A DNA stretch of 52,838 nt. Source: Rhodobiaceae bacterium (GTDB lineage Bacteria; Pseudomonadota; Alphaproteobacteria; Rhizobiales; JANQQB01). The number at the start of each line of letters is the position of its first letter. Position 1 is the first letter of the stretch. The stretch is taken from the NCBI GenBank assembly GCA_028285165.1, contig JANQQB010000377.1, positions 1 through 52,838 of the forward strand, written 5' to 3'. A model generated the notes under the pieces. That model was not told the origin of the DNA and did no database searches. It saw only the letters and a program-made list of their open reading frames with translations. The position numbers and the translations under genes were made by a program. Below, one piece after another: positions 41,960 to 50,721 of the stretch.

Positions 41960-43405
41960 ATGGCAATCGTGGCAATCGACCAGGGGACGACAAGCACACG
42001 CGCGCTGGTTCTGAACGAAGACGGATCGACCCATATCGCCCGGGCCATCGAACATCGTCAGATCTACCCGCAATCCGGATGGGTCGAGCACGATCCGGAG
42101 GAGCTTCTAGCCAATCTTCTCGCCTGTGCGGAGGCCGCAGCCGGATGCGCGGCCATCGGCATCGACAATCAGGGCGAGAGCTGTCTGGCCTGGGACGGCG
42201 AGACAAAAGAAGCCATCACGCCGGTCATCGTCTGGCAGGACACGCGGACCGAGCCGCAGATCGATCGGCTTAAGGCCGATGGCGCGGAAGCCCTTGTGCT
42301 GGACCGGGCCGGCTTGCCGCTCGATTCCTATTTCTCCGCCTCGAAACTGGCCTGGATCCTGAAGGAGGTTCCCGAGGCCCGGCGGCTGCACGCCGCCGGC
42401 CGGCTGCGGCTCGGCACGACCGACGCCTTTTTCCTCGACCGGCTGACCGGGCGCTTCGTCACAGATGTAACGACGGCATCGCGAACGTCCCTGATGAATC
42501 TCGGAACGCGCACCTGGGATCCCGAACTCTGCGACCTGTTCGGCGTTCCGTCGGAAACGCTGCCAGAGATCGTACCCTCGACCGGCGACTTCGGAACACT
42601 GACCCTGGATCAGGGTTCTGTGCCCGTCGTTGCCAGCATCGTCGATCAGCAGGCGGCGCTTTACGGTCACGGCTGCCGCCGTCCGGGCGATACCAAGGTG
42701 ACCTTTGGAACGGGCGCGTTTGCGCTGACGGTCACCGGGCCGGACATCCTCAGGGCGCCGGAGGAGGGCTTGCTGCCAACCATTGCCTGGCAGAAATCCG
42801 GCGAGGCCCCGGTCTATGCCCTGGACGGGGGCATCTACACGGCCAGCGCCGCCGTCAACTGGGCCGAGCGGCTGGGACTGTTCGACGGCGTGTCGGATCT
42901 CGACACGCTGTCGGGACCATCGGCGATCGAATCCGGGCTGGTGTTCGTGCCCGCCCTGTCGGGCCTTGCCTGTCCGCACTGGGACCGGGCGGCACGCGGC
43001 GCCTGGTTCGGTTTGTCCCTCGACCATGGCAGTAAAGACCTGACAATGGCCGTTCTGGAAGGCGTCGCCTTTCGCGCCGCCGAAGTGATCAGCGCCATGC
43101 AGGCGCGATCCGGCGCCGACGGCCCGTTGTCGATCGATGGCGGCCTGACGAACAATGCCTATTTCAACGGATTCCTTGCCGACATCCTGGAGCGCGAGAT
43201 CCGCGTGTCGCGCGAACCGGAACTGACGGCGCGGGGGACGGCGGAACTGGTCGCCGACTGCCTCGGGATGGTGATCGGCAGCCCGGCGCCGAACACGGTG
43301 TTGCGTCCGGAACAAGAGCGCTCCGGGGCCAGGAAAAAGTTCGCCGAAGCAGTTCGGCTGGCGCGGGCTTGGGGAGAAACCGGGCGTTCGACGTCCCGGG
43401 TCTGA
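41960..43405 (+). CDS. glpK: Glycerol kinase (GlpK-like FGGY kinase)
   Basis: A 481-residue FGGY-family kinase. It shows AIDQGTTSTRALVLNEDG, the substrate-binding SGWVEHDPEEL, GIDNQGESCLAWD, IVWQDTRTEPQID, SIVDQQAALYGHGC, KVTFGTGAFAL and the C-terminal DGGLTNNAYFNGFLADIL. Glycerol is the best substrate guess from the context of the G3P dehydrogenase genes. It is slightly shorter than the usual 495-500 residues and its QGESC replaces the common NQRET, so another polyol cannot be excluded. Confidence 0.86.
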   Translation: MAIVAIDQGTTSTRALVLNEDGSTHIARAIEHRQIYPQSGWVEHDPEELLANLLACAEAAAGCAAIGIDNQGESCLAWDGETKEAITPVIVWQDTRTEPQIDRLKADGAEALVLDRAGLPLDSYFSASKLAWILKEVPEARRLHAAGRLRLGTTDAFFLDRLTGRFVTDVTTASRTSLMNLGTRTWDPELCDLFGVPSETLPEIVPSTGDFGTLTLDQGSVPVVASIVDQQAALYGHGCRRPGDTKVTFGTGAFALTVTGPDILRAPEEGLLPTIAWQKSGEAPVYALDGGIYTASAAVNWAERLGLFDGVSDLDTLSGPSAIESGLVFVPALSGLACPHWDRAARGAWFGLSLDHGSKDLTMAVLEGVAFRAAEVISAMQARSGADGPLSIDGGLTNNAYFNGFLADILEREIRVSREPELTARGTAELVADCLGMVIGSPAPNTVLRPEQERSGARKKFAEAVRLARAWGETGRSTSRV

Positions 43406-43679
43406 CCGTCACCGGCTTCGATGGTCGGGACTTTTTGTTGCTCAACTTTTCGGGAACCGCATCGATCTCGCATGGCGCCGGCCTATGCTGTCTGCCGTCT
43501 TGCGAGTGGCCCGCCCCCTGCTGTCAGAAAACGGTCGTCGCGCGTGCCACCGTGTGACGTAATGTCAGACAGCGCTTCGGGCTGCCACAATCGGTCCCCA
43601 TGTTGATCGGTCCCGGCCGGCGGTCATGCCGCCTATGCCGGGCCCGGTCCCGGTTCGCACAAGGAGTGAAGAACCCGCC

Positions 43680-44096
43680 ATGACCCAGACATCGGACGTC
43701 ACAATGGTCGCTTCGGCCATTCACAATCCCGCCGAACCGCGGCACTTCATGCGATTGAAACCTGTGGAAAGGCGCGTGCGTGTGCTGCGCGACGGCGCGG
43801 TGCTGGCCGAGACCGCGAACGCCCTGCGGGTCATGGAAGTCGGCAAGGACATCTACGATCCGGTGTTCTATCTGCCGCCGGAAGATGTCACGGCACGCCT
43901 TGCCAAAGTCACACGCTCGACACACTGCCCGCTTAAAGGCGATGCCAGTTATTACGATCTCGTGGACGCCGAAGGTCAGGTGCTGGTGTCCGATATTGCG
44001 TGGTCCTATGCGGACCCGCTCGAGTTCGCTGCCGATCTGTCGGGACGGATCGCCTTTTATGCAAACCACGTGACCTTTGAGGAGGCGCCTCTTTGA
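43680..44096 (+). CDS. DUF427 domain protein, coupled to egtB
   Basis: A 138-residue DUF427 protein with the family pattern RVRVLRDGAVLAETANALRVMEVGKDIYDPVFYLP, HCPLKGDASYYDLV and AWSYADPLE. The reaction is unknown. Its TGA stop overlaps the TTG start of egtB (TTGA at 44093-44096), which is strong evidence for coupled expression and suggests a part in ergothioneine metabolism or use. The ATG at 43680 lies 13 nt after AAGGAG. Confidence 0.85.
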   Translation: MTQTSDVTMVASAIHNPAEPRHFMRLKPVERRVRVLRDGAVLAETANALRVMEVGKDIYDPVFYLPPEDVTARLAKVTRSTHCPLKGDASYYDLVDAEGQVLVSDIAWSYADPLEFAADLSGRIAFYANHVTFEEAPL

Positions 44097-45370
44097 GCGC
44101 TCGCATACATTCCGCGCAAAAACGCAGCGCGGATCCGGCCGAACGTCTACGCCTGTTCGGCACGGTCCGCGACCGCACCCGGGATCTTGTCGCCGGACTG
44201 GAACCGGACGATCTGATGCTGCAATCCATGGAAGACGCCAGTCCGGCGAAATGGCATCTGGCGCATACGACATGGTTCTTTGAGGAATTCATCCTCAAGC
44301 CGCGTGTCGACGGCTACACCTCGCCGGATGAGCGCTTCGCCGTGCTGTTCAATTCCTATTACGTCCAGGCCGGGCCGCGACACACGCGCTCGAAACGTGG
44401 CCTGATCTCCCGGCCGGGGCTTGACGCCGTCATGGCCTATCGGACCCATGTCGATGCCGCCATGGCGGATCTGATCGGCGCCGAGCGCGAGGATGCCGAC
44501 GACATCGGCGCGCTTACCGTGCTCGGCTGTCACCACGAGATGCAGCACCAGGAATTGCTGGTGACGGACCTGCTGCACGGTCTCTCGCACAATCCGCTGC
44601 TGCCGGCCTATCGGGCGCCGGAACCGTTGCCGGTGACGGACGAGGCGCCGCTCGACTGGATCGAAAACGCGGGCGGGCTCGTATCGATCGGGCATTACGG
44701 CCACGACTTCGCTTTCGATTGCGAAGGGCCCCGCCATCAGGTCTTCCTGCAGCCGTTCCGCATCGCGTCGCGACCGGTGACCAACCGGGAGTGGATCGCG
44801 TTCATGGAAGCCGGCGGATATTCGACGCCGACATTGTGGTTGTCGGACGGCTGGGCGACCTGCGAACGCGAAGCCTGGGATGCGCCGCTCTATTGGTGGC
44901 AGCAGGATGGCGAATGGTGGACCTTCACGTTGCGCGGACCGCAACCGGTCAATCTCGACGCGCCGGTCGTGCATGTGAGCTATTACGAAGCGGACGCCTA
45001 TGCCCGGTTCGTACGGCGGCGCCTGCCCGGTGAGGCGGAATGGGAAGTGGTGGCCCGCGACCGCCCGATCCGCGGCAATTTCCTGGAAGACAACGCCTTG
45101 CGCCCGCTGCCCGGAAACGATGTCTCCGGCGCCCAGTTCTGGGGCGATGTGTGGGAGTGGACGCAAAGTCCGTACACGCCCTATCCGGGCTTCAAGGCGC
45201 CGGAAGGGGCGATCGGCGAGTACAATGGAAAGTTCATGTGCAATCAGATGGTGCTGCGCGGCGGTTCCTGCGCCACGCCGCTCGCCCAGATGCGCCCGAG
45301 CTATCGCACCTTCTTCTACCCGCATCAGCGCTGGCAAATGCTTGGACTGAGACTGGCGGACGACGCCTAA
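44093..45370 (+). CDS. egtB: Ergothioneine biosynthesis sulfoxide synthase EgtB
   Basis: EgtB is a non-haem iron enzyme that joins a thiol (cysteine or gamma-Glu-Cys) to trimethylhistidine. The 425-residue product has an N-terminal DinB-like domain with SPAKWHLAHTTWFFEEF and the iron motif HHEMQHQE, and a C-terminal FGE-sulfatase domain (PVTNREWIAFMEAGGY, RLPGEAEWEVVAR, WGDVWEWTQSPY, LRGGSCATPL). The TTG at 44093 is the start: it overlaps the DUF427 stop and follows a GAGGAGG site. No nearer ATG exists. Confidence 0.95.
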   Translation: MSARIHSAQKRSADPAERLRLFGTVRDRTRDLVAGLEPDDLMLQSMEDASPAKWHLAHTTWFFEEFILKPRVDGYTSPDERFAVLFNSYYVQAGPRHTRSKRGLISRPGLDAVMAYRTHVDAAMADLIGAEREDADDIGALTVLGCHHEMQHQELLVTDLLHGLSHNPLLPAYRAPEPLPVTDEAPLDWIENAGGLVSIGHYGHDFAFDCEGPRHQVFLQPFRIASRPVTNREWIAFMEAGGYSTPTLWLSDGWATCEREAWDAPLYWWQQDGEWWTFTLRGPQPVNLDAPVVHVSYYEADAYARFVRRRLPGEAEWEVVARDRPIRGNFLEDNALRPLPGNDVSGAQFWGDVWEWTQSPYTPYPGFKAPEGAIGEYNGKFMCNQMVLRGGSCATPLAQMRPSYRTFFYPHQRWQMLGLRLADDA

Positions 45371-45384
45371 GGAGAATTGATCCA

Positions 45385-46359
45385 GTGACCGTTCTATCCC
45401 CTGACGCGGCGCGTTCGCCGGACGCGCCGACCCTTGATGTCGACCGAAATTTCGCGGACTCGATCCTTGCCGGTCTGACGGCGTCCCGAAAGACCATTGA
45501 GAGCAAATGGCTCTATGACGTTGAAGGCTCGCGACTTTTCGATGCGATAACGACCCTTGAGGAATATTATCCAACCCGGGTTGAGACCGGTATCCTGGAG
45601 CGGTACGCGCCGGATCTGGCTGCGCTGATGCCGCCGGATGCCGCGCTTGTCGAACTCGGCAGCGGATCGAGCGTCAAGACGCGACTGGTCCTCGACGCAC
45701 TGCCGGGCTTGAGTGCCTATGTGCCGATCGACATCTCGGCTGCGCATCTGGATGTCGTGGCGCGGGCCCTGTCGGCCGACTATCCCGAGATCGACGTGCA
45801 ACCGCTTGCCGCGGATTTCACGGATAGGATCGTGCTGCCCGCTGGGCTCGCCGAACGTCCGAAACTTCTGTTCTTTCCAGGATCGACGATCGGCAATTTC
45901 GACCCCGACGGCGCGTTGGCGCTGCTCGGCAGGATGCGCGCTTTGCCTCGCGTGACCGGCTTCGTGATCGGGTTTGACCTGATCAAGGACGAAGGCGTTC
46001 TCGTGCGCGCCTATGACGATTCGAAGGGCGTCACCGCGGCGTTCAACCTGAATCTCCTGGTTCGTATCAACCGCGAACTTGGCGCCAATTTCGATGTCGA
46101 TGCGTTCCGCCACGAGGCCCGCTGGAATCCGACGGCAAACCGGATCGAAATGCATCTGGTCAGCCGGCGAGCCCAGACCGTCTCTCTACTGGGTCAGCGG
46201 ATCGAATTCGCCATGGAGGAATCGATCCATACGGAAAACTCGCACAAATATTCGGTGTCCGGCTTCCGGGACTTTGCGGCAATGGCCGGATGGCGCACCT
46301 ACGCGACCTGGACGGATGCAAAAACGCGGTTCGGCGTGTCGGTGCTTCTGCCCGACTGA
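45385..46359 (+). CDS. egtD: L-histidine N(alpha)-methyltransferase EgtD
   Basis: EgtD trimethylates histidine with SAM, the first step to ergothioneine. The 324-residue protein shows KWLYDVEGSRLFDAIT, EYYPTRVE, the SAM-binding LVELGSGSSVKTRLVLDAL, PIDISAAHL, LLFFPGSTIGNFDPDGALALL and the substrate-binding FDLIKDEGVLVRAYDDSKGVTAAFNLNLL. The GTG at 45385 follows AAGGAG. It lies 14 bp after egtB and ends the operon; no egtC or egtE is present. A sulfoxide lyase must be supplied from elsewhere. Confidence 0.95.
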   Translation: MTVLSPDAARSPDAPTLDVDRNFADSILAGLTASRKTIESKWLYDVEGSRLFDAITTLEEYYPTRVETGILERYAPDLAALMPPDAALVELGSGSSVKTRLVLDALPGLSAYVPIDISAAHLDVVARALSADYPEIDVQPLAADFTDRIVLPAGLAERPKLLFFPGSTIGNFDPDGALALLGRMRALPRVTGFVIGFDLIKDEGVLVRAYDDSKGVTAAFNLNLLVRINRELGANFDVDAFRHEARWNPTANRIEMHLVSRRAQTVSLLGQRIEFAMEESIHTENSHKYSVSGFRDFAAMAGWRTYATWTDAKTRFGVSVLLPD

Positions 46360-46365
46360 CATGTG

Positions 46366-47286
46366 TCAGCGCGGTGCCTCCGGCACCACGGGAATGGCCT
46401 TCAGGTAGGCGGCGATCGCGGCGCGATCGTCGTCGGTCAGGTTCTCCGTGTTCTTTACGACCTCGACCATCGAGCCGCCGGCGGTGTCGTAATCCGGCGT
46501 AAAGCCGGACGACAGGTATTCCGCGATGTCGGCCTCGGACCATTCGCTGATGGTCTTGCCGCCGGGCGTGATGTTGGGAATGCGACCCCGGCCTTCCGGA
46601 TTGGGCGCACCGCCGAGCCAGCGCCCGGGGTCGAGGCCGGCGGTCGCGTCGCGCGGGGTGTGGCACTCGCCGCAATGGCCCGGACCCTCGACCAGATATT
46701 GTCCACGCTGAAGCTGCGGCGTCGACGCAGAAAGGGCGATGACCGGCGCGCCGTCGCTATCAAGGTGAAGCCGTTTCCAGAGGCCGATGCCGCGGCGGAT
46801 CGTAAAGGGAAACGCGAGATCGTGCGGCGCGCTTGCCGCGTCGGACTGGGGCAGGGTTTTCATGAAGGCCCACAGGTCGAGCACGTCGGCGACCGGCATG
46901 CGCACGTAGGACGCATAGGGGAAGGCGGGATAATAATGCGCGCCGTCCGGCGACGTGCCGCGCAGCATGGCGTTGACGAAGTCGAGATCGCTCCAGCCGC
47001 CGATGCCGGCGTCCGGGTGCGGGGAAATGTTCGGGGCAACGAAGGTGCCGAATTCGGTCTCGAACTTCCGACCGCCGGTCATGACCATGTGGGCGTCGCC
47101 TGAGGCTTCCGGTGCGGCGTGGCAGGCCGCGCATCCACCGGCAAAAAACATCGTCCGGCCGTTGTCCAGGTCGGCCGACCGCTCGGGGATTGTCTCGGCG
47201 CCGAGCCGGTCCGGTGCAGATACGAACCAGCCCGCCGCGGCGCCGGCCAGGATCAGGACACAGACCACAATCACGATGCGGCGCAT
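46366..47286 (-). CDS. Diheme c-type cytochrome
   Basis: A 306-residue exported or membrane-anchored protein with an N-terminal hydrophobic segment (IVIVVCVLILAGAAAGWFV) and two haem-c sites, CAACH (about residue 52) and CGECH (about residue 207). The layout, with NISPHPDAGIGGWSD and NITPGGKTISEWSEADI repeats, matches diheme cytochromes that act as electron acceptors of periplasmic dehydrogenases. No dehydrogenase is adjacent. The ATG at 47286 has GGAGG 8 nt upstream. It is convergent with egtD, 6 bp apart. Confidence 0.9.
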   Translation of the reverse strand: MRRIVIVVCVLILAGAAAGWFVSAPDRLGAETIPERSADLDNGRTMFFAGGCAACHAAPEASGDAHMVMTGGRKFETEFGTFVAPNISPHPDAGIGGWSDLDFVNAMLRGTSPDGAHYYPAFPYASYVRMPVADVLDLWAFMKTLPQSDAASAPHDLAFPFTIRRGIGLWKRLHLDSDGAPVIALSASTPQLQRGQYLVEGPGHCGECHTPRDATAGLDPGRWLGGAPNPEGRGRIPNITPGGKTISEWSEADIAEYLSSGFTPDYDTAGGSMVEVVKNTENLTDDDRAAIAAYLKAIPVVPEAPR

Positions 47287-47425
47287 GCGGCCCACCTCCA
47301 CTGATCATGCCGTCCGGCGGACTCGGCCGCGCGGATCGACGCTGCTTCACGGGCGCGCCCGAAAAGAGAGGCGCGGACGCCTCTCACGGTACATCTTTTT
47401 TCGGCAAAAATGCTGCCGGGTGCCG

Positions 47426-47896
47426 CTATTTCTTTTCTTCGCGGAAGTCCTTGTGGCAACCGCCGCACCCGTCGGCCATGGCTTTCATCTGGCCTTTGAG
47501 ACTGTCGAGACCGCCGCCGGCCGCTTCGTTCATTGCATCTACAGCGGCCAGAAACGCTTTTTGCTTTTCGACGACTGCCGGATAGGTGGTCCAGGATTCG
47601 GCCTTGGCGCGCGTGAGGTCGGGAAGCGCGGTGCTGTCGGAGCCGGCCGGCCACATCGAGCTGCCGTCGAGCCGGGCCAGAGCGCTCAGGCTGGCAGCGG
47701 CAGCTTTGGCGGCGTCGGCGTTGTATTCCGTCTTCTCCTTGGCCATGTCCCCAAGGATTCCGAGGTTCCAGGCATACAATTGCATCTGGGCCTTGCGGGC
47801 CTTGATGGCGCCCTCGTGGGGACTTTGTGCCGACGTCGGCAAGACCGAGAAGGCAAACAGCAGAACCGAACCGACTACAATGCGCATGCGTGTCAT
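47426..47896 (-). CDS. Cytochrome c' (class II c-type cytochrome)
   Basis: A 156-residue periplasmic cytochrome. The signal peptide is MTRMRIVVGSVLLFAFSVLPTSAQ. The mature four-helix domain (RKAQMQLYAWNLGILGDM...) ends with the haem site CGGCHKDFREEKK at the C-terminus, as in cytochromes c'. These proteins bind NO or CO and can protect against nitrosative stress. Starts at 47896 or 47887 are both possible. It is divergent from the LysR gene, suggesting control by it. Confidence 0.9.
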   Translation of the reverse strand: MTRMRIVVGSVLLFAFSVLPTSAQSPHEGAIKARKAQMQLYAWNLGILGDMAKEKTEYNADAAKAAAASLSALARLDGSSMWPAGSDSTALPDLTRAKAESWTTYPAVVEKQKAFLAAVDAMNEAAGGGLDSLKGQMKAMADGCGGCHKDFREEKK

Positions 47897-47926
47897 TTCC
47901 GCACTCCCTGTTGCGATGGGTGATCC

Positions 47927-47948
47927 CACACGCAGTATGCGCCGTGTG
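47927..47948. promoter_or_regulatory. Inverted repeat between cytochrome c' and LysR genes
   Basis: CACACG (47927-47932) and CGTGTG (47943-47948) form an interrupted palindrome in the 98-bp divergent gap. A second palindrome, GTGCAAAAATGCAC, overlaps the LysR start (47987-48000). Either could be a LysR-type operator with autoregulation. Confidence 0.4.
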
Positions 47949-47994
47949 CAAAAAGCTGTACATTCCCAAAAAGATCACAATTTGCCGTGCAAAA

Positions 47995-48873
47995 ATGCAC
48001 AAGTTGAAATGGGATGACCTGCGTTATGTGCTCGCGGTGGCCGAAACCGGTTCACTGTCGGCGGCCGGTCGCGCGCTCGGGGTCAACCACGCGACGGTCC
48101 TGCGGCGCATCGCGGCGCTGGAAACAGCCTATGGCGTACGCCTGTTCGATCGCATGGGCGGCGGCTATCGCATCAAACCGGAAGCTGTCGGCCTGTTGAC
48201 CGCAGCGCGGTCCATGGACCGGACCATGGAGCGCCTGCAGCGGTCTTTGACAACGATCGGAAAGGGGCTCGAAGGCTCGTTCCGGCTGGCCACGACCGAT
48301 GCCATAGCCGAAGCATTGCTGCCGCGTTACATCGCGGCCCTGCGCGAGCAGCATCCCAACCTGCAGGTCGAGCTGAAGATCGCCAATGCGCATATCGACA
48401 TGACCCGGCCGGACGCTGAAATCCTGCTGCGGCCGGCACTGGCGCTGCCTGACGGTCTCACAGGCCGGCGGGCCACCAATGTGGGGTTCCGGATTTTTGC
48501 GAGCGCAGATTATCTCGCCCGCAATACCAGCGCCGATCCGCGGGATCATGTCTGGCTGCGCGTCGCGCCGCCGCTCAGCCGGTCACCGGTGGGTGCCTGG
48601 CAGGACCAGCAGCCAGATCAGTCGAGCGCGATTACCGCCGACAGCTTCCTGACGCTTGCCCGATTGGCTGAGGCCGGTCTGGGCCTTGCCATGCTGCCGG
48701 CCTTTCTCGGCAAGCGCTCGTCCTCGCTGCGCCCGGCGACCGGCTTTCGCGACAGCATGACCACGGTCATGTGGGTGGCGACCCATGCTGACCTTCTGCA
48801 GCACGGGCATATCGGGTCGCTGGTAGATTTCTTCGCGGACGAAATCGCGCGCGATTCCGACCTTCTGAAATGA
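47995..48873 (+). CDS. LysR-family transcriptional regulator
   Basis: A 292-residue LysR-type regulator. The N-terminal HTH is clear (WDDLRYVLAVAETGSLSAAGRALGVNHATVLRRIAALETAYGVRLFDR), followed by a linker helix and a substrate-binding domain (FRLATTDAIAEALLPRYIAALREQHPNLQVEL; LARLAEAGLGLAMLPAFLG). The effector is unknown. It is divergent from cytochrome c' and convergent with the second TRAP operon; either may be its target. Confidence 0.9.
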   Translation: MHKLKWDDLRYVLAVAETGSLSAAGRALGVNHATVLRRIAALETAYGVRLFDRMGGGYRIKPEAVGLLTAARSMDRTMERLQRSLTTIGKGLEGSFRLATTDAIAEALLPRYIAALREQHPNLQVELKIANAHIDMTRPDAEILLRPALALPDGLTGRRATNVGFRIFASADYLARNTSADPRDHVWLRVAPPLSRSPVGAWQDQQPDQSSAITADSFLTLARLAEAGLGLAMLPAFLGKRSSSLRPATGFRDSMTTVMWVATHADLLQHGHIGSLVDFFADEIARDSDLLK

Positions 48874-48879
48874 CGCCGC

Positions 48880-50172
48880 TCACCGTACGAACGACGGCAA
48901 CCACAACGACAGGGCCGGCACGGCGGCGATCAGGGCAAGCCGGAACAGGTCGGCGATCCAGAAGGGCGTGACGCCGCGAAAGATCGTCGACGTGCGCACA
49001 TCCGGTAAGACCCCGCGCAACACAAAGACGTTGAGGCCGACCGGCGGCGTGATCAGGCTGATCTCGGTGATGACGACGACCAGGATCCCGAACCAGACCG
49101 GATCGTAACCGAGCTGGATCACCAGCGGAAAGAAGATCGGCACGGTCAGGAGGATCATCGACAGGCTTTCGAACACGCAGCCGAGCACCAGATAGATTGC
49201 AAGGATCGCCAGGATGACCAGCCAGGGCCGGTCACTGAACTGGCCGGCAATGTCCAGGAGCGCCTGCGGGAAATCCGTCAGGTTGATGAAATTCGCAAAC
49301 AAGAGCGCGCCGATCAGGACGGTGAACAGCATGGCGGTCGTGCTGGCGCTTTCGACCAGCACGTCATAGAGCACCCGCCAGGTCAGCGCGCCGCGCAGCA
49401 GCGCAAAAAAGAAGGCGCCGATCGCGCCGATGCCGGCCGCTTCGGTGGGGCTGAACACCCCGCCATAAATGCCGCCCATGACGATTGCGAACAGGACGAC
49501 CACACCCCAAACGCGGCTCAGCGCCTGCGCGCGCTCGCGCCAGGTGCGCCGTTCGCCTGCCGGTCCGGCTTCCGGCCGGTACCAGATCACGACGCGCACG
49601 GCGAGCATGTAGAACACCACGGCGACAAGGCCCGGCAGCACTCCGGCGGCAAACAGTTTGCCGATGCTGGTCTGGGTCAGGATGCCGTAGATCACAAGGA
49701 GGACGCTCGGCGGAATGAGAATGCCGAGCGTGCCGCCGGCCGCGATCGATCCCGACGCCAGCGCGTCGTCATAGCCGTAGCGGCGCATGGAGGGCATGGC
49801 GACCTTCGACATGGTCGCGGCAGTGGCGAGCGAAGACCCGCAAATCGCGCTGAACCCGCCGCAGGCGACGATGGTCGCCATGGCGAGACCGCCGCGGCGG
49901 TGTCCGAGAAAGGCGTTGGAGGCGGTGTACAATTCCTCCGACAGCCGGGCGCGGGCCACAAAATTGCCCATCAGGACGAACAGCGGGACCACCGACAATT
50001 CGTAATTGATGGCCGCATCGAAAGCGGTCTGTCCGACATTGGCCAACGCACCCTGCAGCGAGCCGACCCAGACCATGCCGACAAAGCCGCACAGGATCAT
50101 CACGAAGGCGATCGGAATGCGCAGGAAAGCCAGCGCAAGCAGCACCGCAAGGCCGACTAGCGCCTCCGTCAC
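48880..50172 (-). CDS. Second TRAP transporter large permease (DctM)
   Basis: A 430-residue multi-span permease with family segments FVARARLSEELYTASNAFLGHRRGGLA, GGFSAICGSSLATAATM, SIAAGGTLGILIPPSVLLVIYGI, GVFSPTEAAGIGAIGAF and ITPPVGLNVFVLRGVLPD. The GTG at 50172 overlaps the dctQ stop (GTGA at 50169-50172). It differs clearly from the first TRAP permease in sequence, so the two systems are not a recent duplication. Confidence 0.93.
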   Translation of the reverse strand: MTEALVGLAVLLALAFLRIPIAFVMILCGFVGMVWVGSLQGALANVGQTAFDAAINYELSVVPLFVLMGNFVARARLSEELYTASNAFLGHRRGGLAMATIVACGGFSAICGSSLATAATMSKVAMPSMRRYGYDDALASGSIAAGGTLGILIPPSVLLVIYGILTQTSIGKLFAAGVLPGLVAVVFYMLAVRVVIWYRPEAGPAGERRTWRERAQALSRVWGVVVLFAIVMGGIYGGVFSPTEAAGIGAIGAFFFALLRGALTWRVLYDVLVESASTTAMLFTVLIGALLFANFINLTDFPQALLDIAGQFSDRPWLVILAILAIYLVLGCVFESLSMILLTVPIFFPLVIQLGYDPVWFGILVVVITEISLITPPVGLNVFVLRGVLPDVRTSTIFRGVTPFWIADLFRLALIAAVPALSLWLPSFVR

Positions 50173-50717
50173 CGGCGCACTCCGTAGGGTGATTTGATGA
50201 CATGTCCCCAGGTGGCGGCAAGCGCGACCAAGGCGGCGATGGCGCACAACACGGCCATCGTCGTCGAGAACGGCCACATGGGCAGCCACAATTCGTCGGT
50301 CACTTCACGGAACCGGAAATGATCGTAGGACCGGGCCGCGAGCCGCCAGGCGATGAAGGCCGTGGCGCCGGCGACCACCAGATTGACCAGGATCGCCTGC
50401 GTGCGGCGCCACCGGCTCGGGACCAGGGAATCGAAGATGTCGACGGTCACATGCCCTTCGCGCAGGTTGGTGAGCGGCAGGGCGCAGAAGATGATGGCCG
50501 GCATCGTGAAAGCCACGATTTCGTAAGCCGCGGGCAGGGGGCTTGAAAACAGGTATCGCCCGGCGACGTCGACGAAGGTCAGAACCATCATGAAGAACAG
50601 CATGACGCAGGCAATCAGCGACAGGAGTGTGGCCGGCGCTTCGCCCAGCCAGTAGACGAGGCCCGACCCCGATTGGGGTCGGGCCACGCGATCGCCTGTG
50701 TCCGGCGGTGCGGCCAC
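50169..50717 (-). CDS. Second TRAP transporter small permease (DctQ)
   Basis: A 182-residue protein with four hydrophobic segments (LLSLIACVMLFFMMVLTFVDVAGRYLF, AFTMPAIIFCALPL, a segment around NLVVAGATAFIAW and one near the end) and the DctQ-type GHVTVDIFDSLVP. The GTG at 50717 starts 4 bp after the dctP stop and follows GGCGGAG, and is preferred over a start at 50765 that would overlap dctP. Confidence 0.87.
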   Translation of the reverse strand: MAAPPDTGDRVARPQSGSGLVYWLGEAPATLLSLIACVMLFFMMVLTFVDVAGRYLFSSPLPAAYEIVAFTMPAIIFCALPLTNLREGHVTVDIFDSLVPSRWRRTQAILVNLVVAGATAFIAWRLAARSYDHFRFREVTDELWLPMWPFSTTMAVLCAIAALVALAATWGHVIKSPYGVRR

Positions 50718-50721
50718 GCGT

